Positions 44,773 to 51,868 of a DNA stretch of 64,000 bases are shown here, in pieces; position 1 is the stretch's first letter, and each line of letters begins with the position of its first letter. Position numbers and translations under genes: made by a program. The notes under the pieces are model-generated. The model was not told the DNA's origin, searched no databases, and saw only the letters and a list, made by a program, of their open reading frames with translations. The stretch is from an uncultured Christensenellaceae bacterium (lineage in GTDB: Bacteria > Bacillota > Clostridia > Christensenellales > CAG-314), in assembly GCA_910585195.1 (NCBI GenBank), contig CAJUCX010000005.1:32013-96012 (forward strand), given 5' to 3'.

Positions 44773-45333
44773 ATGGGTATAATTTCATTATTTGTAGCAG
44801 CCGTCTTTACAAACAACTTTATATTGGTGCAGACCTTGGGTATTTGTCCGTTTTTGGGCGTATCCAAAAAGACAGAGTCGGCTTTGGGTATGGGCGTTGC
44901 CGTAACCTTCGTTATGGTGTTGGCAAGTGCAATTACATATGCAATTTTCAAATGGGTGTTGGTAACGCTTGATATTGCGTTTATGCAGACTATTGTGTTT
45001 ATCTTCGTCATTGCCGCCCTCGTGCAGATGTTGGAAATGGTGCTTAAAAAGGTTTCGCCGTCGTTATATTCTTCTCTAGGCGTGTATCTTCCGCTCATTA
45101 CCACAAACTGTGCAATTTTGGGCGTTGCCGTTGCAAACCTTGCGTTGGCAAGTTTGTTGGAAGCAATTCTCAACGGTTTGTTCTGCGGCATTGGCTTTAC
45201 GCTTGCAATTTTCTTGATGAGCGGCATAAGAGAAAAACTCGACAAAGTAAACGTACCAAAATGCTTTAAGGGCTTCCCGATAACGCTTATTACCGCTTGC
45301 TTCATGGCAATGGCGTTCGGCGTGTTTGCTTAA
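44773..45333 (+). CDS. rnfA: Rnf complex subunit A
   Basis: A 186-residue membrane subunit with six helices, homologous to RnfE but in inverted topology. LGICPFLGVSKKTESALGMG and ITTNCAILGVAVAN contain the paired cysteines for the intramembrane cluster. Two bases separate it from rnfE. Length is normal. Confidence 0.97.
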   Translation: MGIISLFVAAVFTNNFILVQTLGICPFLGVSKKTESALGMGVAVTFVMVLASAITYAIFKWVLVTLDIAFMQTIVFIFVIAALVQMLEMVLKKVSPSLYSSLGVYLPLITTNCAILGVAVANLALASLLEAILNGLFCGIGFTLAIFLMSGIREKLDKVNVPKCFKGFPITLITACFMAMAFGVFA

Positions 45334-45349
45334 TGGGAGGTAAATTGAA

Positions 45350-46162
45350 ATGATGATTTGTTTTCAAGATATAAATTGGACGACCTTCGGCATAACAGTC
45401 GGCATAATGATTGGCATTGCGGTTTTGTTGGGCGTGCTTATTATGGTTATTTCGCGTTTCTTCCACGTAGAAAAGGATGCGCGCATTGACGAAATAGTAA
45501 ACAACTTGCCAAAAGCAAACTGCGGCGCGTGCGGTTATCCCGGTTGCGAAGGCTTTGCCAAAGCGCTTATAGACGGCAAGGCAAATGTAGACGACTGCAA
45601 AGTAAGCAAAAAAGAAAATAAGACGGAAATAGCAAATATTTTAGGTCAGTCTTTTTCCGGCGGGGAAGAAACCGTCGCGGTTGTTGCCTGCAACGGCGGC
45701 AACGACTGTAAAGATAAGTATGCTTATCAAGGTTACGGCAACTGCTTAAATCAAGAAATGCTCGCCGGCGGCAGAAAGGCGTGCCCTGTCGGCTGTATGG
45801 GCGCGGGAAGTTGCGTCGACGCCTGTCCTAACGTCGCAATAGACGTAAAAGGCGGCGTTGCGGTAGTTGACCCGGATTTGTGTATATCTTGCGGTATTTG
45901 CATAAACACTTGCCCTAAAAAGATAATAAAGCGCATACCTAAATCTGCAAAAATTTATGTTGCTTGCTCAACCGAGTGCAAGGGTAAAGACGTAATTTCC
46001 GTTTGCAAAAACGGCTGTATATCTTGCGGCATCTGCGAGAGAACCTGTCAACACGACGCAATACATCTCGTCAACAATGTGCCTGTCGTAGATTACAGTA
46101 AATGCACGGGTTGCAAAGAGTGTATGGTAAAATGTCCTAAAAAGGTCATTAAAGAAAGATAA
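45350..46162 (+). CDS. rnfB: Rnf complex subunit B
   Basis: A 270-residue electron-entry subunit. One N-terminal membrane helix (about 10-30) leads to the 4Fe-4S domain NCGACGYPGCEGFAKAL. Ferredoxin-like clusters follow: CMGAGSCVDACP, CISCGICINTCP, CISCGICERTCQ and CTGCKECMVKCP. It accepts electrons from reduced ferredoxin and passes them towards the flavins and NAD+ while the complex exports Na+ or H+. GGGAGG precedes the ATG at 45350. It closes the operon, 43 bases before a terminator. Confidence 0.97.
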   Translation: MMICFQDINWTTFGITVGIMIGIAVLLGVLIMVISRFFHVEKDARIDEIVNNLPKANCGACGYPGCEGFAKALIDGKANVDDCKVSKKENKTEIANILGQSFSGGEETVAVVACNGGNDCKDKYAYQGYGNCLNQEMLAGGRKACPVGCMGAGSCVDACPNVAIDVKGGVAVVDPDLCISCGICINTCPKKIIKRIPKSAKIYVACSTECKGKDVISVCKNGCISCGICERTCQHDAIHLVNNVPVVDYSKCTGCKECMVKCPKKVIKER

Positions 46163-46204
46163 CCGTTTGCAAAAGCGGAGAAGTAATTTTAATATGAATT
46201 ACGC

Positions 46205-46235
46205 AAAAAACGACTGCAAATAGCAGTCGTTTTTT
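46205..46235 (+). terminator. Terminator after rnfB
   Basis: A perfect 13-bp stem (46205-46217 with 46223-46235), AAATA loop, with the T-run in the 3' arm. Confidence 0.92.
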
Positions 46236-46419
46236 GTGTAAATAAAACTAATTGTTTTTATAGCTGAATGTAAGTTTGCAGGCATTGGAGTTAAATTCGA
46301 GCCGAACGTCATTTTAACAAAGGGAACAGTTTAATCGAAATCTAAAAAATTGTAAGCGGAATTTTTTGAATTGGTAAATATTTTCATAAAAAAACTGTTG
46401 TTTTTTATTAAAAACGGTA

Positions 46420-46449
46420 TTGACATTTTGTCTTAAAGTGGTATATAAT
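46420..46449 (+). promoter_or_regulatory. Promoter of a structured leader or ncRNA
   Basis: Consensus TTGACA 46420-46425, 18-base spacer, consensus TATAAT 46444-46449. No coding sequence starts within 300 bases downstream. Confidence 0.8.
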
Positions 46450-46455
46450 GACGCT

Positions 46456-46660
46456 AATTTTCATTTTTGCAAAATTTAAGACTTTTTTGCCGTGTATAAC
46501 AGTCGTTATCGACTTGGTCGCACAAACGAGGTTTGCGATAAGCGATATTTTCAATCATACGAAGTTGTTTGCGGCTGCTTGATTGAAATACGGTTTGTGA
46601 AGCGACAAAGTGTTTGTTTGCAACGGTGAAAACGTTGATTGTCAATATTGTAAAAAAGTT
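46456..46660 (+). ncRNA. Candidate structured RNA upstream of the Ppx/GppA gene
   Basis: Downstream of a consensus promoter the sequence folds into three elements. First a small hairpin AGTCG-TTAT-CGACT (46501-46514). Then a long rod in which TCGC/GCGA and ACAAAC/GTTTGT (46518-46527 with 46593-46605) enclose an asymmetric bubble and TTTCAATCA/TGATTGAAA (46549-46557 with 46580-46588). Last, CAACG...CGTTG (46621-46637). The rod with a bubble recalls 6S RNA, but I cannot confirm the family. No terminator is seen, so it could be a long leader of the phosphatase gene. It occupies most of the 605-base gap. Confidence 0.5.
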
Positions 46661-46682
46661 AAGAAAATTTTAACAAAGTATC

Positions 46683-46711
46683 TTCACAAAGCATTTTTGC
46701 TGTGTTATACT
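46683..46711 (+). promoter_or_regulatory. Promoter of the Ppx/GppA gene
   Basis: TTCACA 46683-46688, 17-base spacer, TATACT 46706-46711, about 57 bases before the TTG start. Confidence 0.65.
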
Positions 46712-46767
46712 TATTTTGGCAAAGAAGAAACAATCAAGATATATTTTTTGTAAAGAAGGTAACTATT

Positions 46768-48282
46768 TTGGAGAGAGTAGGTTTTATTGATTTAGGTTCC
46801 AACACCGCAAGGCTTGTAATCATCGATATTTTGGAAAGCGGATATTTTTCCGTTGTCAACGAGATGAAAGAAGCGGTAAGACTTGGCGATATGGAAAAGG
46901 ACGGCACTCTTAAAACGTCGAGGGTCATTCAAGCCATTGCCACGCTTAAAATTTTCAAAAAGACTTGCGAGGCTAACAACGTAGACAAAATTATTGCCGT
47001 TGCAACCGCTGCGGTAAGGCAGGCGCGCAGTCAAAAAGCCTTTCTCAACGACGTGTTTGTTTCAACTGGTATAAAATTGCGTGTTTTGAGTGAAAGCGAA
47101 GAAGCCCATTACGTTTATCAGGGCGTAATCAATTCTATGGAAATCCCTAAGGGGATTATTATGGAAATCGGCGGCGGCAGCACCAAACTCATTTATTACA
47201 ACAGACGCAACATTTTGAAGGAAACTATTTTGCCGTTCGGCGCAGTTACGCTAAACGATATGTTTGCCGTAAACGAAGACAAGCCGGAAGAACAGGCGCA
47301 CAAAATAGAAGAGTTTGTCAAAGAGCAGCTTACCGAGTTTGCTTGGCTTAAAGAAATCGACCCCGACGCGCAGTTTATCGGCGTGGGCGGTTCTTTCCGC
47401 AGTCTGTCTAAAATTGCAAGGAAAATTAAAAAATATCCGTTGGATATGACCCACAATTATCAGATGTCAAGGGCAGATTTTTACAACATTTACGATATGA
47501 TAAAAGTGCTAGACCTTGACAAAAAGATGAAGATAAAGGGTATGTCAATGGCTAGGGCTGACGTATTCCCTTGTGCATTGTCGGTTATTAAAGCGTTTGT
47601 AGATTTTATGGACTTCCATACCATTACAACAAGCGGCTGCGGTTTGAGAGAGGGCTATATGTTCAACTATGCCGTACCTCAAACGCTTGAAAAACCTATA
47701 AGCGACATTTTGGGACACAGCATAAATACGTACATAAACTTTTTGGGTATAGATTCCGCTCACAGCGAGCAAGTGTTCAACTTGTGTATTCAGCTGTTCA
47801 GACAGTTGCGCGTTTTGCATAAGTTCCCTAGGGCATACGTAAGGGTGCTTCGCGTTGCGGCGTTGATGCACGAATGCGGCAAATGCTTTAAGTTCTTCAA
47901 CTATCAAAAACACTCGGCATATATGATTTTGAATTCCAACTTGTACGGCATAGCGCACAAAGATTTGGTTCTTGCGGCTTTTGTAATAGATATGTTCAAC
48001 AAAGATGAAATCAATATGAACGATTGGGTAAAATACAGAGATTTGCTGACGGAAGAGGACGTAGAGGCAGGCAAGAAACTTGCCGTTATGCTTAAACTTG
48101 CCGTCGCGCTCGACAGAAGCAGAAGTAACGTAATTACGGAAATAAACTGCGACGTTTTGGGCGACAGCGTAATTATGAAAACGGAAACCAACGGCTCTGA
48201 CAGTATGTTGGAAATTAAGCAGGCAATGGGCGCGGCAAGCGACTTCCGCCGTGTGTTCAAAAAGAACTTGGAAATTTTGTAA
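46768..48282 (+). CDS. Ppx/GppA-family phosphatase (exopolyphosphatase-like)
   Basis: A 504-residue ASKHA-fold enzyme that hydrolyses polyphosphate or pppGpp. GFIDLGSNTARLVI (about 5-18) is the phosphate-1 loop, AVATAAVRQA follows, and MEIGGGSTKLIYY (about 132-144) is the phosphate-2 loop. The C-terminal half has an HD-like segment (LMHECGK...KHSAYMI) in which the usual HD pair reads HE, as often seen in this family. The start is a TTG at 46768, eight bases after AGAAGG, giving MERVGFIDLG; there is no ATG in frame near it. Confidence 0.9.
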   Translation: MERVGFIDLGSNTARLVIIDILESGYFSVVNEMKEAVRLGDMEKDGTLKTSRVIQAIATLKIFKKTCEANNVDKIIAVATAAVRQARSQKAFLNDVFVSTGIKLRVLSESEEAHYVYQGVINSMEIPKGIIMEIGGGSTKLIYYNRRNILKETILPFGAVTLNDMFAVNEDKPEEQAHKIEEFVKEQLTEFAWLKEIDPDAQFIGVGGSFRSLSKIARKIKKYPLDMTHNYQMSRADFYNIYDMIKVLDLDKKMKIKGMSMARADVFPCALSVIKAFVDFMDFHTITTSGCGLREGYMFNYAVPQTLEKPISDILGHSINTYINFLGIDSAHSEQVFNLCIQLFRQLRVLHKFPRAYVRVLRVAALMHECGKCFKFFNYQKHSAYMILNSNLYGIAHKDLVLAAFVIDMFNKDEINMNDWVKYRDLLTEEDVEAGKKLAVMLKLAVALDRSRSNVITEINCDVLGDSVIMKTETNGSDSMLEIKQAMGAASDFRRVFKKNLEIL

Positions 48283-48320
48283 TATAAAATAAGGTAAAAC
48301 AAGGTAATAATATTTTGTAA

Positions 48321-48351
48321 AAAACGCAATGACACAAGACATTGCGTTTTT
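48321..48351 (+). terminator. Terminator after Ppx/GppA gene
   Basis: AAAACGCAATG (48321-48331) pairs with CATTGCGTTTT (48340-48350), eight-base loop. Confidence 0.9.
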
Positions 48352-48374
48352 GTAAATGCGGTTTTATTTTTATA

Positions 48375-48416
48375 ATCACCCCCTATTTGACTTTGTCAAA
48401 TAGGGGGTTTGGTGAT
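48375..48416. other. Perfect 13-bp hairpin between converging genes
   Basis: CCCCCTATTTGAC (48379-48391), TTT, GTCAAATAGGGGG (48395-48407), with outer ATCAC/GTGAT. Very stable but without a T-run in either direction. It may terminate the leftward operon ending at 48439, or be a roadblock or repeat. Confidence 0.7.
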
Positions 48417-48438
48417 ATTTATCAAGAAAGTATACAAA

Positions 48439-49068
48439 TTAAAGAGATAACACGTCTTTCAACATAGTGAGATAAATCATATCTTCATAATCTGTAAAAA
48501 CCGTATCGAAAATCGGTTGCAAAATTCTTACCAATTGTTGTTTTAGCGAAAAATCTGTCTGCAATTTGAGAATTTTGTTTACGCAATCTTTTACGGCTTT
48601 TTTTACATCGTCTTTTACTTCTTGCAATTCTTCCGTCAACTTTTTTTCTGCCGAATTTTGATTTTCTGTTTCTTCGTCCTTGTTTGACAAATCGTCAATA
48701 GTTTCGCCTATTTTTGCGTCGGGGTCATAAACGTGTATAATGTCGCACTTGCCGTATATTATGTTTGCATATTGCATTTGACGGTCTTTTAATGTTTTTA
48801 CAATCGCATACGGTTTAATTGTGCTCTTTTTTATGCCGTAAAGTTGTATAAGATAGTCTAGTATATTTTTGTCAAGTTTGTATTCTTGCTCTAATTTGTT
48901 TACGTTAAAATTTTCAATGCTTTTTTCTATTTCTTCTTGCTGTTTAAGAATTTCTTTTATTAGATTTGCCGCTTTTTGAGAAGTCGGGCTTTTCACGCCA
49001 AATAATTTCCCGATTTTTCTTAAAGCATAAAGATTGCATTGCTCTAAATTTTTATAAGTCAGTTTCAT
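48439..49068 (-). CDS. Unknown protein with Rho-N/SAP-like N-terminus
   Basis: A 209-residue protein I do not recognise as a whole. Residues 6-41 (LEQCNLYALRKIGKLFGVKS and the following helix) resemble the helix-extended-helix of Rho N-terminal or SAP domains, which bind nucleic acid. The middle (about 115-150) is acidic and Asn/Glu-rich, probably disordered. The C-terminal 60 residues are helical. AAGGGG precedes the ATG by ten bases. It is the second gene of a leftward two-gene operon divergent from the XRE array and so shares the array's first regulatory region. Confidence 0.7.
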   Translation of the reverse strand: MKLTYKNLEQCNLYALRKIGKLFGVKSPTSQKAANLIKEILKQQEEIEKSIENFNVNKLEQEYKLDKNILDYLIQLYGIKKSTIKPYAIVKTLKDRQMQYANIIYGKCDIIHVYDPDAKIGETIDDLSNKDEETENQNSAEKKLTEELQEVKDDVKKAVKDCVNKILKLQTDFSLKQQLVRILQPIFDTVFTDYEDMIYLTMLKDVLSL

Positions 49069-49082
49069 AAAATGAACACCCC

Positions 49083-49331
49083 TTATTTGCGTTTTATATA
49101 TGCCGATATGGGCTTTCTGTCGTAAATTTCTTTTATTTTTTTGGCAATTATACTAAATTTTTCATCGCCGTCGGCAACTTCAAGTAATTTTGCGTTTTGG
49201 CTGAACCACTTCAACATTTCGTCATATGCGTTGTGTTTTTTAAGCAACCCCATAAATGCAAGCATACAGTTTTTGTCTATGCGGTAATTCCAAAACAAAT
49301 CTAAAAGTTGTTTTTCTTTTTCACTCAACAT
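49083..49331 (-). CDS. Small protein of unknown function, divergent from the XRE array
   Basis: An 82-residue, mainly helical, charged protein (KEKQLLDLFWNYRIDKNCMLAFMGLLKKHNAYDEMLKWFSQ...) with no recognised domain and no membrane segment. It is 14 bases upstream of the Rho-N-like gene in the same direction. The palindrome at 49365-49379 lies between its start and the first XRE gene, so it is the most direct candidate target of that regulator. AGGGATCG precedes the ATG. Confidence 0.65.
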   Translation of the reverse strand: MLSEKEKQLLDLFWNYRIDKNCMLAFMGLLKKHNAYDEMLKWFSQNAKLLEVADGDEKFSIIAKKIKEIYDRKPISAYIKRK

Positions 49332-49364
49332 AGCGATCCCTTTTTGTACAAATTTTATATTGTC

Positions 49365-49379
49365 GCGATGTTACATCGC
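49365..49379. promoter_or_regulatory. Palindromic operator candidate in the divergent region
   Basis: GCGATGT-T-ACATCGC, a perfect 7-1-7 palindrome in the 88-base gap between the leftward operon (start 49331) and the first XRE gene (49420). Confidence 0.7.
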
Positions 49380-49419
49380 TATTATGCGTAAAAAAAATTA
49401 ATGGTGCCATAATACAAGT

Positions 49420-49623
49420 ATGGATATAGGTACTCGTATTAGAGAATTACGCATTGCACAAGAGTTATCTCAACAAGAATTGGCAGACAACTTGGGCGTA
49501 AAACGTAGCACTATCGGCAAGTATGAAACAAATGTAAACGTACCAGATGCAAAAATGCTTATCAAACTTGCAAAATTTTTTGATGTTTCCACAGATTTTC
49601 TCTTAGGTTTAAGTGAATATTGA
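49420..49623 (+). CDS. XRE array gene 1 (group A)
   Basis: A 67-residue Cro/CI-type regulator consisting only of the five-helix HTH domain. Helix 2 starts at SQQEL (17), the recognition helix is KRSTIGKYE (28-36), and the family end FFDVSTDFLLGLSEY closes it. It is 59/67 identical to array gene 3 and similar to gene 10. CATAAT (49408-49413) ends six bases before the ATG and no ribosome site is seen, so the mRNA is probably leaderless. The palindrome at 49365 just upstream is its likely operator. Confidence 0.93.
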   Translation: MDIGTRIRELRIAQELSQQELADNLGVKRSTIGKYETNVNVPDAKMLIKLAKFFDVSTDFLLGLSEY

Positions 49624-49721
49624 TATATAAATATTACAATGCAACCACCATATAAGTCAAGCAAATTCCCAAAATTATGGGAAATAGTTTATATATTGTA
49701 AATCTGATAGATAATTTATTT

Positions 49722-49937
49722 ATGCGTAACCAACAAAAATTTATTACTAGATTAAAAAAACTTATGGACGAAAATAACGACAATAATTCGACGCTTGCAA
49801 AAAAGATAGGTGCATCAAATCAAGCAGTATCAATGTGGTTACTAGGTCAAGGTGACCCAAAATTTGTCTACATTGAAAATATTGCGTATTGTTATGATGT
49901 TTCAATAGATTATTTAACAGGCAAAGAAGATTATTAA
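49722..49937 (+). CDS. XRE array gene 2 (group B)
   Basis: A 71-residue single-domain HTH protein of the second paralogous group (opening QKFITRLKKLM, recognition helix SNQAVSMWL at 32-40, closing DVSIDYLTGKEDY). The start is the ATG at 49722, which matches the other group B members; GATAAT ends six bases before it. An in-frame ATG at 49677 would add 15 hydrophobic residues absent from the paralogues. The stop and 38 bases beyond are copied at the end of array gene 6. Confidence 0.9.
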   Translation: MRNQQKFITRLKKLMDENNDNNSTLAKKIGASNQAVSMWLLGQGDPKFVYIENIAYCYDVSIDYLTGKEDY

Positions 49938-49968
49938 AATTAAAGTTTATATTATTTATATGTTTAAT
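49928..49968 (+). repeat. 41-bp junction repeat, copy 1
   Basis: Identical to 51077-51117. It spans the last codons and stop of a group B gene and the AT-rich spacer to the next start. Here the next gene is group A; at copy 2 it is group B. Confidence 0.9.
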
Positions 49969-49973
49969 CAAGT

Positions 49974-50177
49974 ATGGTTATAGGCACACGAATTAGAGAA
50001 TTGCGCGTAGCACAAGAATTATCTCAACAACAATTAGCCAATAGTTTAGGCGTGAAGCGTAGCACAATATGCAAGTATGAAACAAATGTCAATATACCCG
50101 ATGCAAAAATGCTTATCAAACTTGCAAAATTTTTTGATGTTAGTGCGGACTTTCTTTTAGGTCTAAGTGAATATTGA
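49974..50177 (+). CDS. XRE array gene 3 (group A)
   Basis: A 67-residue HTH protein differing from array gene 1 at eight positions, including D23N, N24S and G33C in or beside the DNA-reading helices (KRSTICKYE at 28-36). The two probably read related but not identical sites. It has no ribosome site and only a weak TTTAAT five bases before the ATG. Its 3' flank (TGATATATAAA-ATTA) matches that of gene 1, showing that the duplicated unit included downstream DNA. Confidence 0.92.
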   Translation: MVIGTRIRELRVAQELSQQQLANSLGVKRSTICKYETNVNIPDAKMLIKLAKFFDVSADFLLGLSEY

Positions 50178-50197
50178 TATATAAACATTATAGGCAA

Positions 50198-50239
50198 TGC
50201 ACATAATTTTGTCAATAGGTAGTGCACATATTTTATAAT
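50198..50239 (+). promoter_or_regulatory. Promoter and direct-repeat operator of array gene 4
   Basis: TGCACATAATTTT (50198-50210) and TGCACATATTTT (50223-50234) are direct repeats 25 bases apart. TTGTCA (50209-50214), 19-base spacer and TATAAT (50234-50239) overlap them; the ATG follows six bases later. Confidence 0.65.
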
Positions 50240-50245
50240 CGGCTC

Positions 50246-50461
50246 ATGGAATACAAGTTTGGCGCACGATTTAAGCAATACAGAAAACAAAACGGTTATA
50301 CACAGGCTCAACTTGCGGTAGTACTTGGCATAAAACAGTCTAGCATAAGTGATTGGGAAAATGATATTTCTCGTCCTGAATATGAAAATCTTATCGCATT
50401 GTCAAAACTTTACGACGAAAGTATTGACACATTGCTTGGTAATGAAAAAATTATAAAATAA
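50246..50461 (+). CDS. XRE array gene 4 (group C)
   Basis: A 71-residue single-domain regulator with recognition helix KQSSISDWE (30-38) and closing DESIDTLLGNEK. More similar to general phage-type repressors (YRKQNGYTQAQLAVVLGI) than to groups A and B. The start at 50246 is supported by a consensus TATAAT ending six bases earlier and no ribosome site; an upstream in-frame ATG at 50222 lies within the promoter. Confidence 0.9.
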   Translation: MEYKFGARFKQYRKQNGYTQAQLAVVLGIKQSSISDWENDISRPEYENLIALSKLYDESIDTLLGNEKIIK

Positions 50462-50494
50462 ATTTTTACGGGACAAGGAAATTTGTCTTTTTTC

Positions 50495-50510
50495 TGTAAC
50501 GAAGGTCACA
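50495..50510. promoter_or_regulatory. Operator candidate before array gene 5
   Basis: TGTAAC-GAAG-GTCACA, one base off the site TGTAAC-N4-GTTACA that occurs twice before array gene 6. It abuts a possible -35 (TTGTAC 50511-50516). Confidence 0.7.
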
Positions 50511-50550
50511 TTGTACAAATTTATGCAACTAACGTTTAATATATAAATAT

Positions 50551-50778
50551 ATGTATAATTCAGAAAAATTTATTTCACGACTAAAAGAATTGATGCTTGA
50601 AAAAGGAGAAAATACTGTAACTTTAGCAAAAAAATTGAACATTTCTAATCAAGCAATTTCATTATGGCTCAATAATAAAAGAGAGCCTAAGTTATCATTA
50701 GTTTGCAATATTGCAAATATTTTTAATGTTGATTTAAGATATTTAGTTGGGATTATAGACGAGTATTTTTTACAATAA
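50551..50778 (+). CDS. XRE array gene 5 (group B)
   Basis: A 75-residue HTH protein (opening SEKFISRLKELM, recognition helix SNQAISLWL at 32-40, identical to gene 2 except for two residues). It has a slightly longer and diverged end (IIDEYFLQ). No ribosome site; TTTAAT at 50535-50540 is the best -10. The TGTAAC-N4-GTCACA site lies 40 bases upstream. Confidence 0.92.
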   Translation: MYNSEKFISRLKELMLEKGENTVTLAKKLNISNQAISLWLNNKREPKLSLVCNIANIFNVDLRYLVGIIDEYFLQ

Positions 50779-50786
50779 TATCATAA

Positions 50787-50830
50787 TGTAACATTTGTTA
50801 CATGTCAATCAAAATGTAACGAAAGTTACA
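50787..50830. promoter_or_regulatory. Paired operators before array gene 6
   Basis: TGTAAC-ATTT-GTTACA (50787-50802) and TGTAAC-GAAA-GTTACA (50815-50830): two perfect 6-4-6 sites 28 bases apart, in the 92-base gap before gene 6. Confidence 0.8.
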
Positions 50831-50870
50831 ATTTTATCATTAAATTATTTTTTTGTGCAGAATAATATAT

Positions 50871-51086
50871 ATGCAAAATCAAAAAGAGTTTATTTATAGA
50901 CTTAGAGAGTTAATGAAAGCAAATGGGGATAATACAGTTACGCTTGCAAAGAAAATAGGCGCAAAAAGTCAATCAATAACACATTGGTTGTCAAAACAAC
51001 GTATTCCTAAAATTATATATTTAGAAAATATTGCCGATTGTTACGGCGTTTCTGTTGATTATCTTTTAGGCAGAGCAGATTATTAA
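50871..51086 (+). CDS. XRE array gene 6 (group B)
   Basis: A 71-residue HTH protein (QKEFIYRLRELM, recognition helix KSQSITHWL at 32-40, closing GVSVDYLLGRADY). Close to gene 2 and to the outlying gene at 59,837 in its ends but different in the recognition helix. The start is at 50871 by alignment with group B; the in-frame ATG at 50853 would add six residues. Two strong palindromes lie just upstream. The stop region forms copy 2 of the 41-bp junction repeat. Confidence 0.91.
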   Translation: MQNQKEFIYRLRELMKANGDNTVTLAKKIGAKSQSITHWLSKQRIPKIIYLENIADCYGVSVDYLLGRADY

Positions 51087-51117
51087 AATTAAAGTTTATA
51101 TTATTTATATGTTTAAT
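51077..51117 (+). repeat. 41-bp junction repeat, copy 2
   Basis: Identical to 49928-49968. Here its ATG is the real start of array gene 7, whereas in copy 1 the same ATG opens a frame that closes after seven codons, before the group A start. Confidence 0.9.
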
Positions 51118-51327
51118 GCAGAAAAATTTAGTAAACGCCTTAGAGAATTGATGACACAGAGCGGAGATAAAAATGCGTCTCTTGGAAGAAAAATCGGTGT
51201 GTCAGGACAGTGTGTAGGTTTATGGCTTGCACAAAAAAGAGAACCACATATTTCACACGTTTATGCTATTGCCAAATTATACGATATTTCTGCGGAATAT
51301 CTAGCCGGTTTTACCGATGAGTTTTAA
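51109..51327 (+). CDS. XRE array gene 7 (group B)
   Basis: A 72-residue HTH protein (AEKFSKRLRELM, recognition helix SGQCVGLWL at 32-40, closing DISAEYLAGFTDEF). The spacing to gene 6 is only 22 bases and has no ribosome site. The start codon lies within the 41-bp repeat, so this gene preserves the original B-B junction. Confidence 0.91.
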   Translation: MFNAEKFSKRLRELMTQSGDKNASLGRKIGVSGQCVGLWLAQKREPHISHVYAIAKLYDISAEYLAGFTDEF

Positions 51328-51353
51328 TTTATATTGATATTACCATTTTCATT

Positions 51354-51560
51354 ATGAATAAGTTTAAGGAACGATTAAAAGAACTTCGCGCGAGTAAAGA
51401 ATTAGACCAAAAAGATTTAAGTGCAATTTTGCATATTTCAAAATCCACCGTAAGCGGGTGGGAAACAGGCAGAAATCAACCTAACTATGATATGTTAATT
51501 ACTCTTGCAAGGTTTTTTGACGTTTCCGTTGACTTTATTATTGGTAATACTGAAATTTAG
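51354..51560 (+). CDS. XRE array gene 8 (group C)
   Basis: A 68-residue phage-repressor-like HTH protein (FKERLKELRASKELDQKDLS, recognition helix SKSTVSGWE at 29-37, closing DVSVDFIIGNTEI). No ribosome site and no clear separate promoter in the 26-base gap after gene 7, so it may be read from an upstream promoter. Confidence 0.92.
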   Translation: MNKFKERLKELRASKELDQKDLSAILHISKSTVSGWETGRNQPNYDMLITLARFFDVSVDFIIGNTEI

Positions 51561-51580
51561 CAAATTTTATATTTATTATA

Positions 51581-51617
51581 TTGTACTTATCGTACAATGT
51601 CAAGATACTTATCGTAT
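51581..51617. promoter_or_regulatory. Paired operators before array gene 9
   Basis: TTGTAC-TTATC-GTACAA (51581-51597) and ATAC-TTATC-GTAT (51605-51617) share the core TACTTATCGTA in direct order 23 bases apart. This is the layout of phage repressor operators. Confidence 0.8.
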
Positions 51618-51636
51618 TTTGATTGACAATTATTTT

Positions 51637-51843
51637 ATGAAAGTGCAGTTCAAATATAATCTTAAAAAATTACGAGAAGACAAAGGACTTAGCCAAAAAG
51701 AATTGGGTGATATTTTAGGTGTTTCTTATTCCGCCGTAAGCGCTTGGGAATTAGGAAGAAACGAACCTGATTTTGATACCTTAGTAAAATTGTCAGATTT
51801 TTTTAATGTCGACGAAAGAACTTTTTTAAGAGAAAAACTCTAA
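51637..51843 (+). CDS. XRE array gene 9 (group C)
   Basis: A 68-residue HTH protein (NLKKLREDKGLSQKELGDIL, recognition helix SYSAVSAWE at 30-38, closing FNVDERTFLREKL). The start at 51637 matches the paralogues; a longer upstream frame from 51505 would overlap gene 8 and run through the operators. Two TACTTATCGTA sites lie 20-56 bases upstream. Confidence 0.91.
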   Translation: MKVQFKYNLKKLREDKGLSQKELGDILGVSYSAVSAWELGRNEPDFDTLVKLSDFFNVDERTFLREKL

Positions 51844-51868
51844 AAGAATATTTATAAAAAATTAAAAT

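Noticed and set aside
46456..46660. Naming the structured region as 6S RNA
   Set aside because: A rod with a bubble is visible but the ends do not pair and no terminator follows; left as an unassigned candidate.
48375..48416. Terminal inverted repeat of a transposon
   Set aside because: A single compact hairpin with a three-base loop and no cargo gene or second copy in the window.
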